DNA of 48,211 nucleotides from Clostridiales bacterium (GTDB taxonomy: Bacteria; Bacillota; Clostridia; Peptostreptococcales; Anaerovoracaceae): NCBI GenBank assembly GCA_022766365.1, contig JALENW010000039.1, positions 1 to 48,211 of the forward strand. Direction: 5' to 3'. Under the pieces are notes generated by a model. That model did no database searches and was not told the DNA's origin. It was given only the letters and a program-made list of their open reading frames with translations. This document shows positions 25,266 through 34,064 of this stretch, piece by piece (the first letter of the stretch is position 1; each line of letters opens with the position of its first letter). The position numbers and the translations under genes were made by a program.

Positions 25266-27221
25266 ATGAAGGGCTACACAAGCGAAACAATTAGAAATGT
25301 CGCCTTACTTGGGCATGGCGGATGTGGAAAAACAACCTTCCTCGAGGCAGCGTTACTGGAGACGGGCGTTACCGGTAAAATGGGTAAAGTCGAGGACGGA
25401 AATACAGTATCCGACTATGACAAGATGGAAATTGAAAAAGGATATTCCATTAACACCTCTATCGTTCCTATTGAATGGAAGGGAAGCAAGATTAACTTTA
25501 TAGATACCCCGGGTTATTTTGACTTTGTAGGGGAAGTTAATGCCGCACTCAGAGCAGCAGAGGCGGCAGTTATAATGGTGGATGCCGGAGCAGGGATTCA
25601 GGTGGGAACCGAGATGGCATGGAAGGCCTGCGAGAGATACAAGATGCCTAGATTCATCGTAATCACAAAGAGAGATAAGGATGAATTTGATTTTTATAAA
25701 ACCTTTGGGGAGCTGAAGGAGAAGTTTGGAAATGCGCTGTTACCGTTCAGCTGGCCTCTCAGTGCTGAAATTGACGAAGAACTCAAAGAAGCCATTGCAA
25801 TGGCAGATGAAAGCCTGATGGAGAAGTATTTTGAGGGAGAAGAGTTCTCAGATGAAGAAATCAAGAAAGGTCTGGTAAAGGGTATTTCCGAAGGCGTAAT
25901 CGTGCCTGTATGCTCTTCGGCGTTTGAGCTGGGACATGGAATCGAAGGATTGTTAGACCTTCTCCTGACATATGTTCCGACACCACTCCAGCATGGCGTT
26001 TACAAGGGATTTAATGATAAGAACGAGGCTGTGGAAAGAATGAGCGTAACAGATGCCCCAATGTCAGCTTTTGTGTTCAAGACCATAGTAGACCCATTTG
26101 TAGGCAAGATCTCCGTGATGAAGGTCGTTACCGGTAAAGTTGAGTCGGGAACGGAAGTATATAATGAAAGGGCTGAGAAATCGGAGAAACTGGGCAAGCT
26201 ATTCTTCCTTAGAGGGAAGAATCAGACAGAACTGAACTATGCGGAGGCCGGAGATATCGTTGCAGTTTCGAAACTTCAATATACGCAGTCGGGAGATACC
26301 CTGTGTGATAAGAACGACATCATCAGATATCTGCCCCTTGATTTCCCTGAGCCAACGTATTTTGTCGCAATAGAGGCGGCAGAGAAGGCTGACGAAGATA
26401 AGATGGGTACCGGATTGAACAGATTGAGGGAAGAAGACCCATCATTTGTTGTGGTTAGAAATAATGAGACGCACCAGACACTCCTCGGTGGACAGGGAGA
26501 AATTCAAATAAGTATTATACTTGCAAAACTCAAGGACAGATTTGGTGTTAATGTTAAGACAGTACCTCAAAAGATTGCATACAGAGAGACGATAAAGGGG
26601 CACTCCGACGTTCAAGGAAAACACAAGAAGCAGTCGGGTGGAGCCGGACAGTATGGAGACGTTCATATCCGATTCTCCCCTTCAAATGAAGAATTTGAAT
26701 TTAGTGAGGAGCTTTTCGGCGGTTCAGTTCCTAAGAACTATGTCCCTGCAGTTGAGAAGGGGCTTATCGAGTCCATGGAGAAAGGTCCTCTGGCAGGTTG
26801 CAAGGTTGTGAATGTTAAGGCTGTTTTGTATGATGGATCTTATCACGATGTTGACTCAAATGAAATGGCGTTTAAGATTGCTGCCTCTCTGGCATTCAAG
26901 AAGGGCATAGTAGAGGCGAACCCGGTACTTCTGGAGCCTATTATGCACATGGAGATCACTGTTCCGGACGATTATGTCGGAGATGTGATGGGGGATATGA
27001 ATAAGAGAAGAGGTAAGATTTTGGGCATGGAGCCTTTAAGTGATGGAGGACAGAAGCTGGTGTCTGAAACTCCCCAGGCTGAAATCTTCGACTACTCGGT
27101 GGCTCTCAGGGCAATGACCCAGGGACGAGGAATTTTCACCATGAAGTTTGCAAGATATGATGAAGTACCTAAGAATCTTGCTGAGAAGGTAATTGCTGAA
27201 TACCAGGCAAACCAGGAATAA
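25266..27221 (+). CDS. EF-G-like translational GTPase
   Basis: This 651-residue protein has the five-domain layout of elongation factor G. G1 is GHGGCGKTT (16-24), G3 is DTPGYFDF (about 80-87), and domain IV/V blocks include QSGGAGQYGDVHIRF and YVGDVMGDMNKRRG. It is not the canonical EF-G. Switch I lacks the usual RGIT, reading EKGYSINTS. The G4 motif is TKRD (134-137) rather than NKxD. It fits the paralogous EF-G-like group found in many Firmicutes, whose exact role in translation is unclear. ATG 25266 with AGGAGG is chosen over an upstream in-frame start at 25233. It stands alone before a terminator. Confidence 0.9.
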   Translation: MKGYTSETIRNVALLGHGGCGKTTFLEAALLETGVTGKMGKVEDGNTVSDYDKMEIEKGYSINTSIVPIEWKGSKINFIDTPGYFDFVGEVNAALRAAEAAVIMVDAGAGIQVGTEMAWKACERYKMPRFIVITKRDKDEFDFYKTFGELKEKFGNALLPFSWPLSAEIDEELKEAIAMADESLMEKYFEGEEFSDEEIKKGLVKGISEGVIVPVCSSAFELGHGIEGLLDLLLTYVPTPLQHGVYKGFNDKNEAVERMSVTDAPMSAFVFKTIVDPFVGKISVMKVVTGKVESGTEVYNERAEKSEKLGKLFFLRGKNQTELNYAEAGDIVAVSKLQYTQSGDTLCDKNDIIRYLPLDFPEPTYFVAIEAAEKADEDKMGTGLNRLREEDPSFVVVRNNETHQTLLGGQGEIQISIILAKLKDRFGVNVKTVPQKIAYRETIKGHSDVQGKHKKQSGGAGQYGDVHIRFSPSNEEFEFSEELFGGSVPKNYVPAVEKGLIESMEKGPLAGCKVVNVKAVLYDGSYHDVDSNEMAFKIAASLAFKKGIVEANPVLLEPIMHMEITVPDDYVGDVMGDMNKRRGKILGMEPLSDGGQKLVSETPQAEIFDYSVALRAMTQGRGIFTMKFARYDEVPKNLAEKVIAEYQANQE

Positions 27222-27561
27222 CATGAAAACCGCATATTTGAGATAAACGATGCCCTTCTTCAATCTATGAGGAAGGGCTGTTTTATCAAGTTGGGCATTA
27301 GAATGCCGTTTGGGAAAAAGAGGCAAAAGTCTGATGGGTAAATCCGCAAGTGTATACATTTACATATGGTTTTGTATAGCGGGAAAGCGGATATAAATAA
27401 AGATAAAGACAAAATAAAAGATGTGGCATTGGATAATATGCAGCGGAGAAATCGGCAGTGCGGCAGATTGATTTATAGTTCTTTGGTTTGAATTGTTGGT
27501 TTTGGATTATATCACAATGGAATGTTATATACAGGTTTACAATCAGGAGATATAAGGGAAT
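27222..27561 (+). other. Gap with terminator of the EF-G-like gene
   Basis: GCCCTTC (27252-27258) pairs with GAAGGGC (27272-27278), followed by TGTTTTAT. The remaining 270 bases show no gene. The radA start has only a weak AGGAG upstream. Confidence 0.6.
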
Positions 27562-28992
27562 ATGGCGAAGAAAAGCAAAACGGTATTTGTATGTCAGGAA
27601 TGCGGAGCTGAGCATCTTCAATGGATGGGTAAGTGCAGTGCATGTGGTGCGTGGGGAAGCCTTGTTGAGGAGGTTGTGCTTCCTGATAACAAGGAGGATA
27701 TGAGGAGTCGAAACTCGGGTATGGGGTTTTCCGGAGGAGGAGGCTATGGTGATACCCGGAGCGGCAAGGGTCCCAGGCCCCTGCGGGCCCTGGGGGCCCG
27801 CCAGCTCACCAGAATAGACACGGGTATTGGTGAGCTGAACCGAGTTCTCGGTGGGGGCCTGGTTCCCGGCTCCTTGACACTGATCTCAGGAGAGCCGGGA
27901 ATAGGCAAGTCCACCCTCATAGTGCAGGTGGCGGCCGTACTTGCAGGCCGGATAGGTACAGTCCTTTACATATCCGGTGAGGAGTCGGAGGAGCAAATTA
28001 AACTGAGAAGCGATCGAGTATGCGGCGAAACAAGCGACAATCTCTATGTGGTATCAGAAACAAACATGGATAATGTACTGACCATGTGTGAGCACCTACA
28101 CCCGAAGTTCATAATTATAGATTCTATACAGACGATGTATACACAGTCCCTGGATTCGGCACCGGGTTCGGTTTCGCAGGTGAGAGCTTGTGGCAACTAC
28201 CTGATGAAACTGGCAAAAACTGCAGGGATTCCGATTTTTATCGTGGCACATGTTACAAAGTCCGGCGAGCTTGCGGGGCCCAAAATTGTGGAGCACCTTG
28301 TGGATACAGTATTGCAGTTCAATGGGGAAAGGGACAGAGAAATAAGGATACTCCGTGCACTTAAAAATCGTTTTGGTACGACACGGGAGATAGGTGCTTT
28401 CACAATGGAAGAAAACGGGATGAACGAAATAGAAGATCTATCGGGAAGTTTCATAGAAACCCAGGAAAATCTCGTTTCCGGATCGGTAATAACCGCTATA
28501 TATGAGGGTTCAAGACCGGTTTTTTTCGAAGTTCAGGCTCTCACATCTCCTACGAATATGGGGTTCGCTCGCAGAACAGCAATCGGAATTGACAACCAAA
28601 GGCTCAGCATGATAATCGCCGTATTGGAAAAGAAAATCGGTCTAAAGCTCATGGATCAAGATGTTTATGTGAATGTGGTCGGGGGAATGAAACCCGAAGG
28701 AACTTCGACGGATTTAGCTGTGGCACTGGCAATTTACTCGTCTCTGACGGACAAGCCTTCATCAAAGCCTCTGGTTGCCCTCGGAGAAATAGGACTGACC
28801 GGAGATCTTCGTTCGGTGAGTAATGCAGATAAAATACTTGTAGAGGCCGGGCGCCTCGGTTATGAGAAAGTTATACTGCCATCGAAGAATTATAAACGCC
28901 TTTTAAAAACAAAATCTGTTTCAGAAGATGTCAAAAAAACCGCGGCACCTTCTCAAAATATAGGTGAAGGGATTCGAAACTTCCTCGATTAG
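27562..28992 (+). CDS. radA: DNA repair protein RadA
   Basis: This 476-residue ATPase processes recombination intermediates with RecA. It has a C4 zinc finger (Cys 11, 14, 25, 28), the RecA-like domain with GEPGIGKST (110-118), the RadA-specific KNRFG (268-272) and a C-terminal Lon-like domain (GGMKPEGTSTDLAVALAIYS). The linker between zinc finger and ATPase (about 50-85) is longer and more Gly/Arg-rich than usual. It is encoded partly by a 31-base stretch (27772-27802) that is about 90 percent GC and can fold on itself. In Bacillus radA is followed by disA; here it is followed by a convergent gene. Confidence 0.96.
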   Translation: MAKKSKTVFVCQECGAEHLQWMGKCSACGAWGSLVEEVVLPDNKEDMRSRNSGMGFSGGGGYGDTRSGKGPRPLRALGARQLTRIDTGIGELNRVLGGGLVPGSLTLISGEPGIGKSTLIVQVAAVLAGRIGTVLYISGEESEEQIKLRSDRVCGETSDNLYVVSETNMDNVLTMCEHLHPKFIIIDSIQTMYTQSLDSAPGSVSQVRACGNYLMKLAKTAGIPIFIVAHVTKSGELAGPKIVEHLVDTVLQFNGERDREIRILRALKNRFGTTREIGAFTMEENGMNEIEDLSGSFIETQENLVSGSVITAIYEGSRPVFFEVQALTSPTNMGFARRTAIGIDNQRLSMIIAVLEKKIGLKLMDQDVYVNVVGGMKPEGTSTDLAVALAIYSSLTDKPSSKPLVALGEIGLTGDLRSVSNADKILVEAGRLGYEKVILPSKNYKRLLKTKSVSEDVKKTAAPSQNIGEGIRNFLD

Positions 28993-29071
28993 CGGTAGCA
29001 ATTTCAACACTGTACCCTGCAAACAGAGGATAAATATATATTGGTATTCAAGAGGATTAATGACAGTATAA

Positions 29072-29124
29072 AAAAATTAAGCCTGTGGGTCATCAGACAG
29101 TTTATGACTTCAGGCTTAATTTTT
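29072..29124. terminator. Bidirectional terminator
   Basis: AAAAATTAAGCCTG (29072-29085) and CAGGCTTAATTTTT (29111-29124) are perfect arms with an inner GTCAT/ATGAC stem. It separates radA from the convergent amino-acid operon. Confidence 0.9.
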
Positions 29125-29281
29125 ATACATAGAATTTTTCTAAAACTTTCACAGACTCAATTTTTCTCAAATTTTCACTTTTAAAGGAATATGTTTTTGC
29201 AGCTTAGACTGCTTTAAGATTTAACAGTTTTTCGAAGACCATAGCGGGTTATGCTCACTCATGATTTCTCGACTTGTCTTC

Positions 29282-30331
29282 TTAAATATTCTTTAAATCT
29301 TCAATGCTATCAAATGTATAAACTTCATCTATCAGTTCTTTCTCAAATTCAACCCTGTGGTGCGGGGTGTAAAGTCCCGGGAATCCCCCTGTGTGGATAA
29401 AGATGATAGTTTCTCCCTTGGAAATTTTGCCATCCTTCATCATGTCCAGTATTCCGGCGAAGCCTTTACCGGTATAGCACGGATCCAGAAGGATGCCTTC
29501 TGTTCGTGCCATGTAGTATATTGCATCCCTGACCTCTTTCGACGGATTGTTATATCCTCCGCGAGTGTAGCCGGTTTCAATGTGGAAATCTTCTCTCTTT
29601 GCAGTGAATTTCAGATTGTAGCTTTCTTTGACTTCATTGAAATATTCAACTATTCTTTTTTCCTTTGAACTTCCAAAAGGAGAAATTGCGACACCGGTTA
29701 ACTTTAGAGGAGAATCAGCATATTGCAGACCGCAATACAGTCCCATATAGGTGCCGATTGAGCCTACACTATCGTAGACGGTGGCATTTTGGATTCCAAG
29801 TTCTTTCGCTTGTCTGTCTATTTCAATGGCTGCATCAAAATATCCGAGAGCGCCGAGAACGTTAGAGCCTCCGACAGGAATGTAGTAGACATTTTCACCT
29901 TTATTTTCGAGAATTTTGATAATTTTGTCCTTAGCTTTGTCAATCTGCTCATCTTCATCTGTCCCATCATCATGACAGAGTATCAATTCACAACCCATAA
30001 TCCTGTCAAGGAGCATATTGGCACTGAGTTCTCCCGGGTAGTCATCGATAGCAAGGATAGCACATTTTAAACCGAGTTTTGCTGCGACTGCCGCAGTCAG
30101 ACGTCCGTGGTTTGTCTGGGCACCACCCACGGTGAGTATCATTGTTGATCCTTTATCTACAGCATCCTTCATGAGGTACTCAAGTTTTCTCAGTTTATTA
30201 CCGCCGGCTCCAAGGCTAGTAAGATCGTCCCTTTTGATGTAGAAGTTTACTCCTAAATCAGCAGAGAGTCTTTCCAATTTGTACAAGGGCGTTTCATCGA
30301 CAAAATCATATTTTTTAATTCCAAAAGCCAT
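29282..30331 (-). CDS. D-cysteine desulfhydrase / ACC deaminase-family PLP enzyme
   Basis: This 349-residue PLP enzyme has the likely cofactor Lys at residue 46 in GAGGNKLRKLE, followed by GGAQTNHGRLTAAVAAKLG (about 69-87). The family covers D-cysteine desulfhydrase, 1-aminocyclopropane-1-carboxylate deaminase and L-cysteate sulfo-lyase, so the substrate is open. GGAGG precedes ATG 30331. It is the last gene of a minus-strand run with lysA, a symporter and a DapF-like epimerase, 71 bases behind lysA and just before a terminator. A D-amino acid or sulfur amino-acid substrate would fit that setting. Confidence 0.85.
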   Translation of the reverse strand: MAFGIKKYDFVDETPLYKLERLSADLGVNFYIKRDDLTSLGAGGNKLRKLEYLMKDAVDKGSTMILTVGGAQTNHGRLTAAVAAKLGLKCAILAIDDYPGELSANMLLDRIMGCELILCHDDGTDEDEQIDKAKDKIIKILENKGENVYYIPVGGSNVLGALGYFDAAIEIDRQAKELGIQNATVYDSVGSIGTYMGLYCGLQYADSPLKLTGVAISPFGSSKEKRIVEYFNEVKESYNLKFTAKREDFHIETGYTRGGYNNPSKEVRDAIYYMARTEGILLDPCYTGKGFAGILDMMKDGKISKGETIIFIHTGGFPGLYTPHHRVEFEKELIDEVYTFDSIEDLKNI

Positions 30332-30402
30332 AGCAACCTCCTTTTTTACCTGATTATATTGGTTATGGTTTCATGAGATACTTATCTCTCTGTATGCTTG
30401 CA

Positions 30403-31707
30403 TTATAAATCATTTCTAATTATATCATCAAGAGTTTCCCCTTTAATGGCGATATAATTTTCATTGCCGTTACGAAGAATAATTGTCGCCGGTTTAGGGA
30501 GCCGATTATAGTTAGAAGCCATGGAATAGTGATATGCTCCGGCAGTACATAATGCTATAATATCTCCCCGCTGTATTGAGGAAGGCAGTTTAACATTCTC
30601 CTGTATGATATCACCTGACTCACACAATCTGCCGACAACAGAAGCAGTAAAGTTGCAATTCTCGTCCATTTTGTTAGCTGCAAGACAAGTATAAGATGCT
30701 TTGTACAAGGCGTACCTTGGCGAATCGGACATACCACCATCTATGGAAACATAGTTTTTGTAGCCGGGTATTTTTTTTATGCTGCCGACAGTGTAAAGAA
30801 CCATTCCGGCATCTGCAACAATGGATCTGCCGGGTTCCATGTGTATAACGGGCAATTTTATGCCCAGCCTTTTACATGAATCCTTAGCAGCTTTTGCAAC
30901 TTCAGATACTTTTTTGTCAATGTCAAGATATGGATCATTTTCAGTGTAACGAACGCCATAGCCGCCGCCTAAATCCAATTCATAAGCTTCATACCCCAAA
31001 TCCGCTTTCATCTGTGCTATGAATTCAAGCATAACACGAGCTCCTCTCTCAAATACATCTTCTGCAAATACTTGAGAGCCGATATGACAGTGAAATCCTC
31101 TGAGGTCTATATTATGTAGCGATAATGCTTTTTGTGTAATCTCCTTAGCTTGTCCTGTTTCCACAGGTATTCCGAACTTTGAATCTACTTTTCCGGTTGA
31201 AATCGCTTCGAAGGTATGAGGATCTATACCGGGGGTGAGCCTTAATAGGATCTTTTGTTTTATTTCTCTGCGGTTTGCTTCATTTTGAATTGCCATAAGC
31301 TCTTCTTCATTATCACAAACAAAATAGCCGATGCCTTTTTCCATGGCGTAAGCGATATCTGAATCTGTTTTGTTGTTTGAATGAAAGTACGCCTTTGAAA
31401 GATCGTATCCGGCTGCCAGAGCTGTGTAGATTTCCCCTGAGGATACTACGTCTATACCCATGTCTTCTTCTGACATGATTTTGTAGATTCTTTTGAATGA
31501 ATTAGCCTTGGAAGCATATAGAGGAACTGATTCCGGTCCGAAATGCTTTTGGAATGCACGTTTGTATTTTCTGCATTTTTCTCTGATTTTATCCTCGTCC
31601 AGAAGATACACGGGCGTACCGTATTTCTTGGCAAGTTCAACAGTGTCCTGACCGGCAAAGAGCAGATGTCTGCCGTCTTTAGAGATTGTCAGATTATCAC
31701 AAATCAT
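30403..31707 (-). CDS. lysA: Diaminopimelate decarboxylase
   Basis: This 434-residue fold-III PLP enzyme decarboxylates meso-diaminopimelate to L-lysine. The PLP Lys is K67 in YASKANS. GFHCHIGSQ, ELDLGGGYG, EPGRSIVADAG, GRLCESGD (catalytic Cys) and AGAYHYSMASNYN are all canonical. ATG 31707 is chosen because GGAGGG lies at good spacing, and because it overlaps the TAA of the upstream symporter gene (TAATG). The overlap ties synthesis of decarboxylase and symporter together. The setting behind a sigma-54 promoter is unusual for a biosynthetic lysA. Confidence 0.93.
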   Translation of the reverse strand: MICDNLTISKDGRHLLFAGQDTVELAKKYGTPVYLLDEDKIREKCRKYKRAFQKHFGPESVPLYASKANSFKRIYKIMSEEDMGIDVVSSGEIYTALAAGYDLSKAYFHSNNKTDSDIAYAMEKGIGYFVCDNEEELMAIQNEANRREIKQKILLRLTPGIDPHTFEAISTGKVDSKFGIPVETGQAKEITQKALSLHNIDLRGFHCHIGSQVFAEDVFERGARVMLEFIAQMKADLGYEAYELDLGGGYGVRYTENDPYLDIDKKVSEVAKAAKDSCKRLGIKLPVIHMEPGRSIVADAGMVLYTVGSIKKIPGYKNYVSIDGGMSDSPRYALYKASYTCLAANKMDENCNFTASVVGRLCESGDIIQENVKLPSSIQRGDIIALCTAGAYHYSMASNYNRLPKPATIILRNGNENYIAIKGETLDDIIRNDL

Positions 31708-32957
31708 TATGCAACCCTCCTTTGTAATTCTTTCTGGAGCCAATCTTTACCATCTACAAATCTTGATACGATAAAGGATACCACGTAGTCGCCGGCGGAG
31801 TTTATCATTGTTGCAGGAGGATCGACAAGATTACCTATTGCAACCAGTATAGGGAAGGCGAGTTCCATTTTTTCCGGGAAGAATATGGAGCATATGATGT
31901 ATTCCCCTATGTAACCTCCTCCGGGAACGCCTGACATTCCCACTGATGAAAGCACGGCGATTATAACGATGAGGGGGAGTTGCCCCCAGCTGAGTTCATT
32001 GCCTAACACTCCTAGGACAAAGGCTATCTTAAGCACACATGAGAAGCAGGATCCGTCCATGTGCATGGTTGCACCGAGGGGTACGACAATCTTCGATACG
32101 TCCTCCGATATTCCTGTCTCCGCTGCTACATCGAGGTTTGTAGGAATTGTAGCCACCGATGAGCAGGTACCGAGAGATACAACGGCAGGCCTTGTAATGT
32201 GCTTCAGCATAACTTTAATGGCGCCTTTTCCCCCGCCAAACCAAGCGAAAAGAGGGAAGGCTGTGAAAATGTATATCAGGCAGAGAGGATAGTAAACTAT
32301 AAGTGCTCTTCCGTATGACTCTCCCACAAGTTGAGGTCCGTAATCTGCCATCAGCCCTGCAAATATGGCAAAGAATGCAATGGGTGCATAGTAGGTTATT
32401 ATCTGCACAAATTTTAGCATTGTATCTGTCAATGCTCCGAGAAAATCTGTCACAACACCTTTTCCATGTTCTACAAGGTTTGTTGAAAATCCAAAGAGAA
32501 GCGAGAACACAATCAACGGTAACATCGCTTTCCTGCTTAAAAGTCCCGCAAAGTCATCTGCCGTAAAGAAATTTACTATCATTTCCGATACTGTTGCATG
32601 GTCTCCAATTTTTTGTGCTTCTACATTCGTCCATGCCTGTGTCACAGGCGGATATGCTTTCATGAGTATGAACATTACAACAGCGGCAAATGCTCCTGTT
32701 ACTACAAATGTGATGACTGTCGTACTAAGAATTTTACCTGCTCTTTTTCGGGATCTCATTCCGGCAATTGATGATGAGATAGAGGCAAAGACAAGTGGTA
32801 CAACTATACAGAACATCATGTTGATAAATATTTTCCCCAACGGTTGAATCACGGCGGCAAACTTGGGCCAAAGTGCTCCGACTATTGCTCCGAGTATCAT
32901 GGAGCCTATAAGAATACTAAGAAACCTATAATTTTTAGCTACGTCAGTTTTGTTCAT
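31707..32957 (-). CDS. Dicarboxylate/amino acid:cation symporter (DAACS family)
   Basis: This 416-residue membrane carrier has about eight hydrophobic segments and the two re-entrant hairpins of the GltP/SstT family. HP1 is GTCSSVATIPTNLD (about 265), HP2 is GMSGVPGGGYIGE (about 340-352), the TM7 site is ATMHMDGSCF where relatives have NMDG, and TM8 has DPPATMINSAGD. HMDG for NMDG and CSS for SSS depart from glutamate and aspartate carriers and may point to a different amino acid. GGAGG precedes ATG 32957. Stop-start overlap with lysA suggests a substrate linked to diaminopimelate or lysine; this is inference. Confidence 0.88.
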   Translation of the reverse strand: MNKTDVAKNYRFLSILIGSMILGAIVGALWPKFAAVIQPLGKIFINMMFCIVVPLVFASISSSIAGMRSRKRAGKILSTTVITFVVTGAFAAVVMFILMKAYPPVTQAWTNVEAQKIGDHATVSEMIVNFFTADDFAGLLSRKAMLPLIVFSLLFGFSTNLVEHGKGVVTDFLGALTDTMLKFVQIITYYAPIAFFAIFAGLMADYGPQLVGESYGRALIVYYPLCLIYIFTAFPLFAWFGGGKGAIKVMLKHITRPAVVSLGTCSSVATIPTNLDVAAETGISEDVSKIVVPLGATMHMDGSCFSCVLKIAFVLGVLGNELSWGQLPLIVIIAVLSSVGMSGVPGGGYIGEYIICSIFFPEKMELAFPILVAIGNLVDPPATMINSAGDYVVSFIVSRFVDGKDWLQKELQRRVA

Positions 32958-33033
32958 GTTTACTTCCTCCTTATTTCTTTCTCGGGAATATAAATTGCAA
33001 CGACCGGCTTCCCGACATACAGCAGGGAATGGG

Positions 33034-33900
33034 TCATTTTATAACGTTATTTTGTAAAAAAGCAATATTATCATCTGTGATTTCCCCGACACATACTTTA
33101 TTTGTAGGCCCGGTGAGATAGAGATTAGAGACTCTGCCTTCATCAAGCTTTAACTGAATCAGAAGTTGACCTCCTGCCATATCAACTTTTACAGATTTAC
33201 CGGATGTTTCTCCGTTAAGAGCAAGTGTTGTTACGAGAGAGGCCGTTCCCGTTCCACAGGCATAAGTAAAATCTTCAACTCCTTTTTCAAAGGTCTTTTC
33301 AAAATAATAATCATTGTCAACTTTCGAATAGAAATTGATATTGACCCCTTTATCAAACATGGACAGGTTTCTGAAATGCAGCGCAATGGGCCTAAGTTCG
33401 TCATCACTCAACTCAGGTAGCTCGGGTAGGGGAACGACGAGGTGCGGTACTCCGGGATCTCCTATTTCCATGTATGTACAGTCATAGGTCTTGCCTTCAT
33501 ATTCAAAAGTCAGTTTTTGCCTAATGTTTGTAGGGTTATTGAGTCTGACTCTGTAGGTTGTTTTGTCGAGCCTTTCCCCAAGCACAAGTCCTGCTGTGGT
33601 TTCAATATGCTGGTTGATGCCGGACAAACCGGTTTCGTATGCGTATCTTGAAATACATCTGGCACCGTTGCCGCACATGGCACCGAGGGACCCATCGGCA
33701 TTAAAGAAGAGCATTTTGAAGTCTGCTTCGGTTCCGACACTTGGATTTTCGATAACCATGAATCCGTCGGCACCTATACTGAACCTTCGATGGCACAGAA
33801 TTTCTGCCAGTTCAGGGATCTTTTCAGCAGAAATTTGTAGGTTTCTATTGTCGATGATGATAAAATCATTTCCTGCACCGTTCATTTTCCAAAATTCCAT
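33034..33900 (-). CDS. DapF-like diaminopimelate epimerase or amino-acid racemase
   Basis: This 288-residue protein has the twofold DapF layout, with the two catalytic cysteines in MCGNGARC (C76) and YACGTGTAS (C215). By family it equilibrates LL- and meso-diaminopimelate without cofactor. The segment before the second Cys reads FEKGVEDFTYACGTG, whereas standard enzymes have ERGVGET followed by ACGTG; the Arg that contacts the distal carboxylate is Lys here. A related amino-acid racemase is therefore possible. It is the first gene behind the sigma-54 promoter, with GAGGAGG upstream of ATG 33900. Confidence 0.85.
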   Translation of the reverse strand: MEFWKMNGAGNDFIIIDNRNLQISAEKIPELAEILCHRRFSIGADGFMVIENPSVGTEADFKMLFFNADGSLGAMCGNGARCISRYAYETGLSGINQHIETTAGLVLGERLDKTTYRVRLNNPTNIRQKLTFEYEGKTYDCTYMEIGDPGVPHLVVPLPELPELSDDELRPIALHFRNLSMFDKGVNINFYSKVDNDYYFEKTFEKGVEDFTYACGTGTASLVTTLALNGETSGKSVKVDMAGGQLLIQLKLDEGRVSNLYLTGPTNKVCVGEITDDNIAFLQNNVIK

Positions 33901-33994
33901 AACTCAGCCTCCTCTCAATCCATAAAACGTGGCGGACAGTTATCTTTAACAAACCTTGAATATACATTAAATTTTTACCTGTCAGGAAAGTATT

Positions 33995-34011
33995 ATGCAT
34001 GGAATGTGCCA
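33995..34011 (-). promoter_or_regulatory. Sigma-54 (-24/-12) promoter
   Basis: Read on the minus strand, TGGCACATTCCATGCAT has GG and GC separated by exactly ten bases and matches TGGCAC-N5-TTGCA with one change. It lies 95 bases upstream of the DapF-like gene and just downstream of a sigma-54 activator gene. Confidence 0.8.
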
Positions 34012-34064
34012 AAACAATGATGGAAGATACACATGACACCTCTGTAATTGCACTGAGATTATGT

